DNA of 16,459 nt. Source: Alphaproteobacteria bacterium UBA6062 (GTDB lineage Bacteria > Pseudomonadota > Alphaproteobacteria > Sneathiellales > Sneathiellaceae). Below are positions 7,506 to 13,945 of this stretch, one piece after another. A program made the position numbers and the translations under genes. Each line of letters starts with the position of its first letter. Position 1 is the first letter of the stretch. The stretch is from the NCBI GenBank assembly GCA_002428885.1, contig DIYE01000307.1:1-16459 (forward strand), written 5' to 3'. The notes under the pieces were generated by a model. It ran no database searches and was not told the DNA's origin. It saw nothing but the letters and a program-made list of their open reading frames with translations.

Positions 7506-7624
7506 TTGCCGCTACACGGGGTTCGGAGGGGCACCTGGCAACAGAAGCCCCTCCACTTGGGAGTTTATCTTCCAGAGTGCGCCCTAAACAGAATGATCGG
7601 CTGAGCTGGAGTAAGATTAGCGTG

Positions 7625-8119
7625 ATGGACGGTGAAATAAACTATAACCAACTGGTCGAACAGGCTCTGATGGAAGTCGTCAGAGAATCCTTAAGACGAG
7701 CCGCGAAAGACGGCCTGGTTGGACAGCAGCATTTCTACATTACTTTCCGCACGACGGATCCGGGCGTTGTCCTGCCGTCTCATTTACTGGAGCGGTACCG
7801 TGATGAAATGACAATTGTCCTGCAGCATCAGTTCTGGAATTTACAGGTGGAGCAGGATCAGTTCAGCCTGGAACTCAGCTTCAATCATCAAAAAGAAACA
7901 CTGGTTATTCCGTTTGAATCGGTAACCGCTTTTGCAGACCCTTCCGTACAATTTGGCCTGCAGTTCAATCTGTCAGGAGAAGATGAAGGAGCGCCTGCTG
8001 ACATTACTGACATTTCGGACGACGTTGAAAAACTGCCCTCTGATACACTGTCAGAATCTGAACCGGACGAACAAAAAGCCGGAGAAGTCATTACACTGGA
8101 TGCATTCCGAAAAAAATAG
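7625..8119 (+). CDS. sspB: ClpXP adaptor SspB, alpha type
   Basis: Adaptor that binds ssrA-tagged substrates and delivers them to the ClpXP protease. The 164-aa protein has the alpha-type SspB pattern: INYNQLVEQALMEVVRESL, GLVGQQHFYITFRTTDPGV (peptide-binding fold), a YRDEMTIVLQHQFWNL block and FADPSVQFGLQF. An acidic linker (about residues 122-153) follows, and the tail ends in EVITLDAFRKK, the kind of short C-terminal tail that docks on the ClpX zinc-binding domain. The ATG at 7625 or the adjacent in-frame GTG at 7622 could start translation. GGAG (7608-7611) is 10-13 nt upstream. The longer GTG start at 7577 is less likely. The gene follows ssrA directly, so RNA, tag and adaptor are physically linked. 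Confidence 0.93.
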   Translation: MDGEINYNQLVEQALMEVVRESLRRAAKDGLVGQQHFYITFRTTDPGVVLPSHLLERYRDEMTIVLQHQFWNLQVEQDQFSLELSFNHQKETLVIPFESVTAFADPSVQFGLQFNLSGEDEGAPADITDISDDVEKLPSDTLSESEPDEQKAGEVITLDAFRKK

Positions 8120-8141
8120 CATCCACAAAAAAATTTAATCA

Positions 8142-8170
8142 GGGCAGCCAAAGAAGCTGCCCGATTTTTT
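8142..8170 (+). terminator. Rho-independent terminator after sspB
   Basis: GGGCAGC (8142-8148) pairs with GCTGCCC (8156-8162) around a 7-nt loop, and GA plus six Ts (8165-8170) follow. It closes the ssrA-sspB unit 22 bp after the sspB stop. Confidence 0.9.
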
Positions 8171-8171
8171 A

Positions 8172-8190
8172 TGTTCCGGATCCCGGAACA
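8172..8190. promoter_or_regulatory. 19-bp dyad before the fumarase gene
   Basis: TGTTCCGG-ATC-CCGGAACA is a perfect 8-bp inverted repeat with a 3-nt centre. It lies directly after the sspB terminator and 36 bp before the fumarase ATG. It may be an operator, or a leader hairpin that protects the fumarase mRNA. No T run follows, so it is not an intrinsic terminator. No clear promoter boxes are visible around it. Confidence 0.45.
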
Positions 8191-8226
8191 CCATCATCAA
8201 GTCAATTCTGTCTGAGCGAGAGAGAA

Positions 8227-9840
8227 ATGCCACAATTCCAGTATCAGGAAATGTTCGAACTGGGGTCGGACAACACGCCTTACCGCAAAATCACCGATAA
8301 ACATGTCTCTACAATCACTGTCGAAGGCAAGGAAGTCCTTAAAATCGAGCCCGAGGCTCTAGAGCTGCTTTCGGCGGAAGCCATGCGGGATGCTTCCCAT
8401 CTCCTCAGGCCTGCTCATCTGCAACAGCTTGCCAATATCCTGGAAGATGACGAAGCATCGAATAATGATCGCTTTGTCGCAACAGAGCTTTTGAAAAACG
8501 CCAATATTGCCGCCGGCATGGTTCTGCCCAGCTGCCAGGACACCGGCACCGCCGTCATCATGGGCAAAAAGGGTCAGTATGTCTGGACGGACGGGAACGA
8601 CAAGGAGCAACTTTCCAGAGGTGTCTTCAAGACCTATACGGAAACCAACCTCAGATATTCCCAACTGGCGCCGATCAGCATGTTCGATGAGAAGAATACG
8701 GGAACCAATCTACCGGCCCAGATTGATCTTTATGCAACAAGCAGCAATGCCTATGAATTCCTGTTCGTGATTAAGGGAGGCGGCTCTGCCAATAAATCCT
8801 TCCTGCATCAGGCGGTACCAAGCGTCCTCGCCCCGGACCGGCTGCTACCGTTCCTGGAAGAAAAAATTGCGGAACTGGGAACAGCGGCCTGCCCGCCTTA
8901 CCATCTGGCCATTGTCATTGGCGGCACATCCGCCGAAGACACCATGAAAACCGTCAAGTTGGCCTCCACCAAATATTACGATGAACTCCCGACCAGCGGG
9001 AATGAGCTGGGCCGCGCCTATCGGGATGTGGAAATGGAGGATGCCATCCATAAACTGAGTCAATCCCTGGGCATTGGTGCTCAGTTCGGCGGCAAGTATT
9101 TCTGCCACGATGTTCGGGTTATCCGGATGCCAAGGCATGGGGCCAGCGTTCCGATTGGTATCGGCGTTTCCTGCTCCGCAGACCGTCAGATTAAAGGTAA
9201 AATTACCAAAGATGGGGTTTTCCTGGAGCAACTTGAAACAGATCCGGCCAAATACCTGCCGGAAATCTCTGAAACCCAGCTCGATGATAATGTGGTCAAA
9301 ATCGACCTCAATCAGCCCATGAAGGATATTCTGACAACATTGTCTCAATACCCGATCCGGACCCGCCTTAGCCTGACCGGCACCATTATCGTTGCCCGGG
9401 ATCTAGCTCACCGCAAACTCCGGGAAAAACTGGAAGCCGGTGAAGACCTGCCTCAGTATTTCAAGGATCATATCATCTACTATGCCGGACCTGCCAAGAC
9501 GCCGGAAGGTTATGCGTCAGGCTCCTTCGGCCCGACAACAGCAGGTCGCATGGACGGTTATGTAGACCAGTTTATGGGACATGGCGGCAGTATGATCATG
9601 CTGGCCAAGGGTAACCGCAGTAAAGCGGTTGTCGACGCCTGCCACAAGCATGGCGGCTTCTATCTGGGCTCAATCGGCGGACCAGCAGCGATTCTGGCCC
9701 TCAACAATATCAAAAAAGTTGAGGTGCAGGAGTTTGAAGAACTGGGCATGGAAGCCATCTGGCGTATTGAAATTGAAGACTTCCCGGCTTTCATTGTCAT
9801 GGATGACAAAGGCAATGATTTCTTTGCCCGGAAGAAATAA
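8227..9840 (+). CDS. fumA: Class I fumarate hydratase, [4Fe-4S]
   Basis: Interconverts fumarate and L-malate in the TCA cycle. It is the oxygen-sensitive iron-sulfur class. The 537-aa protein shows the whole class I layout: an N-terminal catalytic domain with C103 (LPSCQDTGTA), C222 (TAACPPYHLAIVIGGTSAE) and C316 (GVSCSADRQIKG), each two less than the E. coli FumA cluster ligands as I remember them. The C-terminal swivelling domain begins near residue 370 (LTGTIIVARDLAHRK), with GPTTAGRMDGYVD and the KGGG-like AKGNRSKAV region. An AG-rich GAGAGAG element precedes the ATG. The RHH gene starts immediately after the stop, so the two are probably co-transcribed. Tartrate dehydratases are related but lack this one-chain length. 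Confidence 0.95.
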   Translation: MPQFQYQEMFELGSDNTPYRKITDKHVSTITVEGKEVLKIEPEALELLSAEAMRDASHLLRPAHLQQLANILEDDEASNNDRFVATELLKNANIAAGMVLPSCQDTGTAVIMGKKGQYVWTDGNDKEQLSRGVFKTYTETNLRYSQLAPISMFDEKNTGTNLPAQIDLYATSSNAYEFLFVIKGGGSANKSFLHQAVPSVLAPDRLLPFLEEKIAELGTAACPPYHLAIVIGGTSAEDTMKTVKLASTKYYDELPTSGNELGRAYRDVEMEDAIHKLSQSLGIGAQFGGKYFCHDVRVIRMPRHGASVPIGIGVSCSADRQIKGKITKDGVFLEQLETDPAKYLPEISETQLDDNVVKIDLNQPMKDILTTLSQYPIRTRLSLTGTIIVARDLAHRKLREKLEAGEDLPQYFKDHIIYYAGPAKTPEGYASGSFGPTTAGRMDGYVDQFMGHGGSMIMLAKGNRSKAVVDACHKHGGFYLGSIGGPAAILALNNIKKVEVQEFEELGMEAIWRIEIEDFPAFIVMDDKGNDFFARKK

Positions 9841-10095
9841 GTGAGTGGCCGCCCCGATATGTCTGACGATATTGTCAAACATTCCGTCAGCATATCGGGA
9901 CACCGCACATCCGTATCCCTTGAAAAACCGTTCTGGGACCTGTTCTGCAGATACGCCGAAGAAGAAAATATCAGCATCAATGCGTTGATTACCCGCATTG
10001 ATGAAACGAGAAACGGTAATCTTTCCAGCGCAATAAGGCTATATGTTCTCGAACGTCTTCTCGTTCAGATCTCCCACCAGAACGACACGCAATAA
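9841..10095 (+). CDS. Ribbon-helix-helix domain protein
   Basis: A small DNA-binding-type protein of 84 aa of the kind annotated as ribbon-helix-helix (RHH_4). The core reads KHSVSISGHRTSVSLEKPFW (about residues 13-32), then AEEENISINALITRID and GNLSSAIRLYVLERL, corresponding to a beta strand and two helices. The GTG at 9841 follows the fumarase TAA without a gap and has GGAAG 6 nt upstream. The in-frame ATG at 9859 has no such site, so GTG is preferred. Genes of this type often sit beside fumarase or sspB in alphaproteobacteria, from my memory. Its target is unknown; the upstream dyad at 8172-8190 is a candidate to test. Confidence 0.85.
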   Translation: MSGRPDMSDDIVKHSVSISGHRTSVSLEKPFWDLFCRYAEEENISINALITRIDETRNGNLSSAIRLYVLERLLVQISHQNDTQ

Positions 10096-10182
10096 CCATC
10101 TCTTGAATTTTCCGGCCAACCATCTAATCTGGCTAATGTAAACAGCCTTTCCTTTGCACTCTTTTCAAGAGGATTTCCGGTT

Positions 10183-10374
10183 ATGGGTGATGTTGTCAAC
10201 CTGAACAAATTCAGAAAGAAGAAAGCCAAAGACAAGGCCGAGAGAGACGCTCGTTCCAACCGGGTTAAATATGGGCGTTCCGGAGATACAAAGAAACTAG
10301 ACAAAAAGACGCGAGAAAAATCCGACACAAAGCTGGATGGGAAGAAACTGGATTCTGAGGATCCGGAAACATAA
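10183..10374 (+). CDS. DUF4169 family protein
   Basis: A 63-aa, very basic, Lys-rich protein that matches the alphaproteobacterial DUF4169 family: MGDVVNL opening, a Lys/Arg/Ala helix, NRVKYGRS, and a K-L-D-rich end. Function is unknown. It is probably largely disordered or a single helix. The first 13 residues (GDVVNLNKFRKKK) resemble the C-terminal tail of SspB encoded 2 kb upstream (GEVITLDAFRKK). AGAGGA lies about 11 nt before the ATG. It follows the RHH gene by 87 bp with no terminator between, so it may share that transcript. Confidence 0.82.
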   Translation: MGDVVNLNKFRKKKAKDKAERDARSNRVKYGRSGDTKKLDKKTREKSDTKLDGKKLDSEDPET

Positions 10375-10497
10375 AAACACCCGTCTTGTGAGAATATTTC
10401 CTGCATTAACTTTAAAACTAAACAGTATCTTCATAATTCCGTCGCAATATCTCTCTATCTGGGGGGCATCGATTTTAGCTGGCAAGGGAGCCGCGTT

Positions 10498-10656
10498 ATG
10501 AAAAGCGATGTTCAAGCGTTATTTGAACCGAAAATTGACGATATTCTATCCGATCCTGTTTTTCTGGCCGTCCTCAAGAGAGATAATCTTACCGTTGATG
10601 ATATATTGCAGATGATCGAAACTTATCATCAAAATAAGCCTGCCAAACCAAACTGA
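10498..10656 (+). CDS. Small ORF, 52 aa, unknown function
   Basis: A short acidic-to-neutral protein not matched to a family I know. It opens MKSDVQALFEPKIDDILSDP and continues FLAVLKRDNLTVDDILQMIE, so it probably forms two or three helices. Support comes from a near-ideal AAGGGAG (10484-10490) 7 nt before the ATG, normal codon use, and an intrinsic terminator 26 bp after the TGA. The pattern of a hydrophobic helix followed by LTVDDILQMIE resembles small regulatory or protein-interaction modules, but no function can be assigned. It has no signal peptide. The 123 bp before it (10375-10497) hold no other gene. Confidence 0.65.
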   Translation: MKSDVQALFEPKIDDILSDPVFLAVLKRDNLTVDDILQMIETYHQNKPAKPN

Positions 10657-10681
10657 TAGATACAGTTTTGAATATATATGG

Positions 10682-10714
10682 AAGGCGTGACGATCTTTTC
10701 TTCGCGCCTTTTTT
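10682..10714 (+). terminator. Rho-independent terminator after the 52-aa ORF
   Basis: AAGGCGTGA (10682-10690) pairs with TCGCGCCTT (10702-10710), a 9-bp stem with one wobble pair and an 11-nt loop. A run of six Ts at 10709-10714 overlaps the last stem bases. It separates the small-ORF unit from the dehalogenase gene. It also argues against the dehalogenase frame starting as far upstream as 10678. Confidence 0.83.
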
Positions 10715-10851
10715 GTTGCCTGGACAGGATCGGTTTTAGGCCAAGACGTGACGGGGATACTAAATTCCCCCTGAAGCTTTGCATCCAAAGGCCAGCGCCG
10801 TTATACTTTCCGCTGCACATGGAAATGAAGCTGGGGACGAGGCAGGGTTTC

Positions 10852-11724
10852 ATGACGACAACCATGAAATACAAGAAGGAATTTGCAACCATTCGTGGCC
10901 TGAAAATGGCTTATGTGGAAGAAGGGGAAGGCGATCCGATTGTCTTCCTTCACGGTAATCCGACCAGTTCATTCCTGTGGCGCAACGTCATGCCGCATCT
11001 GGAAGGAAAAGGTCGCCTGATTGCCCCTGATCTCATCGGTATGGGCGATTCTGAAAAACTGGCGGAAAGTGGCCCTGGCAGCTACACCTTCGCAGACCAC
11101 AAAGCCTTCCTGAAAGAACTCCTTGCCTATCTTGAGGTCACTTCCAACGTGACGCTCATTCTCCACGACTGGGGATCCGCCCTCGGCTTTGACTGGGCGA
11201 ATAACAACCGGGACGCCATCAAAGCCATCGCTTATATGGAAGGTATCGTTCAGCCCATTGAAAGCTGGAGCGACTGGCCGGAAAATGCCCGCAATATCTT
11301 CCAGACATTCAGAAGTGAAGCCGGTGAAGAAGTCGTGCTCGAAAAGAATGTCTTTGTCGAGCGGGTTCTACCCTCTTCAATTATCCGGGACCTGGAGGAC
11401 GAAGAAATGCGGGAATATATCCGCCCATTCCGCCGGTCTGGTGAGGATAGGCGCCCTACCCTTACCTGGCCGAGACAGATTCCCATTGAAGGGCAACCCG
11501 AGGATGTGACGGAAAGTGTCCGAAGTTACGCCGACTGGATGTCGGAAAACGATATTCCCAAGCTCTTTATCAATGCAGAACCAGGATCCATTCTTGTTGG
11601 GAAGTCTCGCGATTTCTGCCGCCGTTGGCCGAACCAGACCGAAGTAACGGTTAAAGGCATTCACTTTATCCAGGAAGACAGCCCCGACGAGATTGGAAAG
11701 GCTATCGCCAATTTTCTGTCCTAA
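10852..11724 (+). CDS. Haloalkane dehalogenase, subfamily II
   Basis: Alpha/beta-hydrolase that would cleave carbon-halogen bonds hydrolytically to give an alcohol and halide. The start at 10852 gives 290 aa, with AGGG 4 nt and GAGG 9 nt upstream; the sspB-side frame extension is excluded by a terminator. Key residues all fit the DhaA/LinB class: N36 (LHGNPTSS) and W107 as halide ligands, nucleophile D106 (HDWGSALGF), acid E130 (YMEGIV) and base H271 (KGIHFIQEDSPDEIG). Spacing matches LinB to within one or two residues. Asn rather than Gly after HG, and Glu after strand 6, separate it from epoxide hydrolases. No degradation genes are nearby, so the natural substrate is unknown. Confidence 0.9.
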   Translation: MTTTMKYKKEFATIRGLKMAYVEEGEGDPIVFLHGNPTSSFLWRNVMPHLEGKGRLIAPDLIGMGDSEKLAESGPGSYTFADHKAFLKELLAYLEVTSNVTLILHDWGSALGFDWANNNRDAIKAIAYMEGIVQPIESWSDWPENARNIFQTFRSEAGEEVVLEKNVFVERVLPSSIIRDLEDEEMREYIRPFRRSGEDRRPTLTWPRQIPIEGQPEDVTESVRSYADWMSENDIPKLFINAEPGSILVGKSRDFCRRWPNQTEVTVKGIHFIQEDSPDEIGKAIANFLS

Positions 11725-11772
11725 CATCCCCATCGCCCTAGATTAAAAACACGCGCTAAAAGTAAGGTCGAG

Positions 11773-12117
11773 ATGCCTCAGAAAACTAAACCGGTAAAAC
11801 TGAATCCACTGCAAAGCAAAACACTCGTTCTTTTGCAGATTCTGGCTAAAGATCCAGACAGCTCCTCCCCCGTTGAGGGAAGCCAGGACATTCGCATTAC
11901 CCGCCTGCCACACGCCCATGGAAATCACATGCATGTCGGGGATTTTGTGGTATCTTCAAAAGATGCCAGTGGTCTTACCAACCCGTCCGTGTGGATCGCT
12001 CTCGCAAGGAAAGGTATGATTAGGGATAACTGGTCTGACGAAATTATGCTAACCGGGCAAGGGCTGGCATTTTCAACAGGTCTTGAAGACAGATTTCTAT
12101 CTGTTTCTGATCATTAG
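11773..12117 (+). CDS. Conserved-looking hypothetical protein with His cluster
   Basis: A 114-aa soluble protein that I recognise only as a type seen in alphaproteobacteria without assigned function. It opens KLNPLQSKTLVLLQILAKDP, a probable amphipathic helix. It continues to ITRLPHAHGNHMHVGDFVV, where four His (47, 49, 52, 54) form an H-x-H-xx-H-x-H pattern. It then has ASGLTNPSVWIALARKGMIR, which looks like a winged-helix recognition segment. An AAGG lies just before the ATG. It is 22 bp upstream of the cyclase gene in the same direction, so the two are probably an operon. Metal binding is inference from the His spacing alone. Confidence 0.75.
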   Translation: MPQKTKPVKLNPLQSKTLVLLQILAKDPDSSSPVEGSQDIRITRLPHAHGNHMHVGDFVVSSKDASGLTNPSVWIALARKGMIRDNWSDEIMLTGQGLAFSTGLEDRFLSVSDH

Positions 12118-12139
12118 AGTGCGACTTTAGGGGACGCAT

Positions 12140-12997
12140 ATGTCTGTCACTGTTGACCGAAAACTGACGACAATTCTATGCGCTGACGTCTGCGGTTACA
12201 GCAAGCAGATGGGCAGGGATGAGGAAGGAACTCTGTCCCGCCTGAAAGATGCACGCCAGGAATTTTCCAGCCATATCGATGATCATGCCGGCCGAATTGT
12301 CAATATGACAGGCGACGGTCTGGTCGCCGAATTTGGCAGCGTGGTCCAGGCTGTGCATTGTGCTGTCGCCATCCAGAATTTTCTGGCACAGAAAAATAAG
12401 GAGAGCGGGGACCCTGATGCCCTGATCTTCCGGATCGGCCTTAATCTTGGGGATGTCATTATTGAAGGTGACGATATCTTCGGAGACGGGGTAAATGTTG
12501 CGGCACGGCTTGAAGCCATGGCGCCACCCGGCGGCATCTGTATTTCAGGAACGGTTTACGATCACGTCAAAGGAAGATTTCCCAATGACTTTAACTATCT
12601 GGGGAAGAAGGAAGTTAAAAATATAGCGGAAGCCATTCCGGTATATTCGCTGGGCCTGGCAGAAAATCCAACCTCTGCATCAATGGAGACGGAGATATCC
12701 GGGGTTGAGCCGGATTTCTCCAGTGATGAAGAGGCCGCTATTCGCAAACAGATCCGCAGACAGGCCGGCTTTTATCGCAGAGCCGCTTCTTCAGGCCTGC
12801 TGATCCTGTTTCTGTTTTTTATCAATATGATGACATCATCAGGATATCTCTGGTTTGTCTGGCCGACATTGCCCATCCTGTTTGTCCTGGCCATGGACGC
12901 CCTGCGTGTCTTCGGCAAAGGCCATTTTGCCGAAGACTGGGAAGAAAAACAGATCCGGGCCCACAGAAACCGGAAATCCAAAAAAGACGGACCTTAA
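12140..12997 (+). CDS. Class III adenylate/guanylate cyclase with C-terminal 2TM domain
   Basis: Predicted nucleotide cyclase of 285 aa. The catalytic domain (residues 5-170) has metal-binding D16 (LCADVCGYS) and D59 (MTGDGLVAEF), purine-side D112 and transition-state N119 and R123 (DIFGDGVNVAARLE). The usual purine-specifying Lys, four residues before D59, is Asn55. After an acidic linker (about 171-196), residues 197-260 form a 2TM-type module. This runs EEAAIRKQIRRQAGFYRR, a hydrophobic helix (SGLLILFLFFINMM), a GYLWFVWP turn, and a second helix ending in ALRVFG. The protein is therefore probably anchored to the inner membrane with its catalytic part in the cytosol. AGGGGA lies 5 nt before the ATG. 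It is convergent with the NMO-like gene, 1 bp between stops. Confidence 0.9.
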   Translation: MSVTVDRKLTTILCADVCGYSKQMGRDEEGTLSRLKDARQEFSSHIDDHAGRIVNMTGDGLVAEFGSVVQAVHCAVAIQNFLAQKNKESGDPDALIFRIGLNLGDVIIEGDDIFGDGVNVAARLEAMAPPGGICISGTVYDHVKGRFPNDFNYLGKKEVKNIAEAIPVYSLGLAENPTSASMETEISGVEPDFSSDEEAAIRKQIRRQAGFYRRAASSGLLILFLFFINMMTSSGYLWFVWPTLPILFVLAMDALRVFGKGHFAEDWEEKQIRAHRNRKSKKDGP

Positions 12998-12998
12998 T

Positions 12999-13931
12999 CT
13001 AAAATCCGCTTTCCGCCATGCTGCCCATTCTGGAACAGATCTGCCGGAAGCCGGTCACTGTTTCCTCGATAATATCCGCAACAGATTTCTCTTCGGTTAT
13101 CAGTGCCGCGGATTGTCCGGCGAGACCGGCACTGGCTTCCATCTCTCCTTTGAAATAGAGATCCTGGATACGGGCAAACATATCTTTTGGCATATATCCT
13201 TCTTCATATATTTCCTGCGTTCGATTGGTTTTAAGAGCCCGGATGCAAGGTGTTGCCTTCTTATTCAAAACAACGGTTCCGGTGTCTTCTGCCTCGATAA
13301 TGGCATTTTTATAGTTGCCATGAACCGGGCTTTCCTTTGAGGAAACAAATCGCGTTCCCATCTGGATCGCTTCAGCTCCCATGGAAAAAGCGGCGGCCAT
13401 ACCGCGACCATCTACGGTTCCGCCGGCAGCAACCATCGGCACATCGACCTTATCCCGGATTGCCTGCAGCAGAACCTGCAGCGAAACCTCTTCCGGGTTC
13501 TTGAAGCCGCCACCTTCGGCCCCTTCCACCACTAGGCCGTCCACACCGGCCTCAACAGCTTTGATCGCGGCTTTCACGGTCGGCACAGCATGATAGACAA
13601 TGATGTCATGGGCTTTCAGGATTTCGATCAGCTTTTGCGGATTACCGGCAGATGTCGTTACAAATTTAACCCCTGACTCAGCAACAAAATTGATCATATT
13701 CTGGTCTTTAAGAAACAGGAGCGGGAGATTGATACCAAACGGCTGATCCGTCATCTCCTTCATTTTCTTAATTTCGGTAATGCAGTTTTCTGTCTCCCGC
13801 GAGGATGTTTCAATAATGCCGAGCCCTCCGGCATTACAAACCGCCGAAGCCAGTTGTGACCGTGCTATCCAGCCCATGGGAGCCTGAATGATAGGATAAC
13901 GCGCGCCAGTATGTTCCAGGAATCTGTTCAT
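12999..13931 (-). CDS. NMO/FabK-like FMN oxidoreductase
   Basis: TIM-barrel flavoprotein of 310 aa related to nitronate monooxygenase (2-nitropropane dioxygenase) and enoyl-ACP reductase FabK. It opens with YPIIQAPMGWIARSQLASAV and AGGLGII, the FMN phosphate side. It also has VVEGAEGGGF (134-143), MVAAGGTVDGRGMAAAFSMG (166-185) and AIQMGTRF. The usual catalytic His of the EAGGH motif is Phe143 here, so strict nitronate oxidation is doubtful. It probably belongs to the broader NAD(P)H-dependent flavin oxidoreductase group. AGAGGA lies about 7 nt before the ATG. The HAD hydrolase gene ends 14 bp upstream, so both are likely in one transcript. Confidence 0.87.
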   Translation of the reverse strand: MNRFLEHTGARYPIIQAPMGWIARSQLASAVCNAGGLGIIETSSRETENCITEIKKMKEMTDQPFGINLPLLFLKDQNMINFVAESGVKFVTTSAGNPQKLIEILKAHDIIVYHAVPTVKAAIKAVEAGVDGLVVEGAEGGGFKNPEEVSLQVLLQAIRDKVDVPMVAAGGTVDGRGMAAAFSMGAEAIQMGTRFVSSKESPVHGNYKNAIIEAEDTGTVVLNKKATPCIRALKTNRTQEIYEEGYMPKDMFARIQDLYFKGEMEASAGLAGQSAALITEEKSVADIIEETVTGFRQICSRMGSMAESGF

Positions 13932-13945
13932 AAAAATCCTCTACT

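Larger units (their letters stand above)
7258..7555 (+). ncRNA. ssrA: Transfer-messenger RNA, circularly permuted two-piece alphaproteobacterial form
   Basis: tmRNA rescues stalled ribosomes and tags the unfinished protein for proteolysis. The gene order is permuted. The acceptor piece comes first and ends in CGCCTCC-A-CCA (7326-7336). A 44-nt spacer (7337-7380) follows, then the coding piece opens with GGGGGCGAAATAGGTTCGACG-type sequence at 7381. The two ends make a 7-bp acceptor stem (7381-7387 with 7326-7332), with a G.U wobble at the third pair, the known alanylation determinant. The T arm is CCGGG/CCCGG. CGCAGT (7404-7409) can pair with GTTGCG (7300-7305) as helix P2. The tag frame is at 7467-7505. 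The 3' end carries the GGAGGGGC/GCCCCTCC stem (7525-7532 with 7547-7554). The outer ends (7258, 7555) are estimates. Confidence 0.95.

Noticed and set aside
8227..10374. Fumarase, RHH and DUF4169 considered as a toxin-antitoxin or defence cassette because of the small DNA-binding protein
   Set aside because: No toxin-like partner is present. The RHH protein is of a type seen beside housekeeping genes, and the fumarase is a normal full-length enzyme.
10380..10391. CCCGTCTTGTGA after the DUF4169 gene, identical to 12 bases of the terminator at 880-891
   Set aside because: The second stem arm is missing here and no T run follows. A 12-base match within 16 kb is suggestive but not enough to call a repeat family.
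10678..10851. N-terminal extension of the dehalogenase frame starting at 10678
   Set aside because: It runs through a good intrinsic terminator (10682-10714) and has no counterpart in the family. The ATG at 10852 has a ribosome site and gives the usual length.
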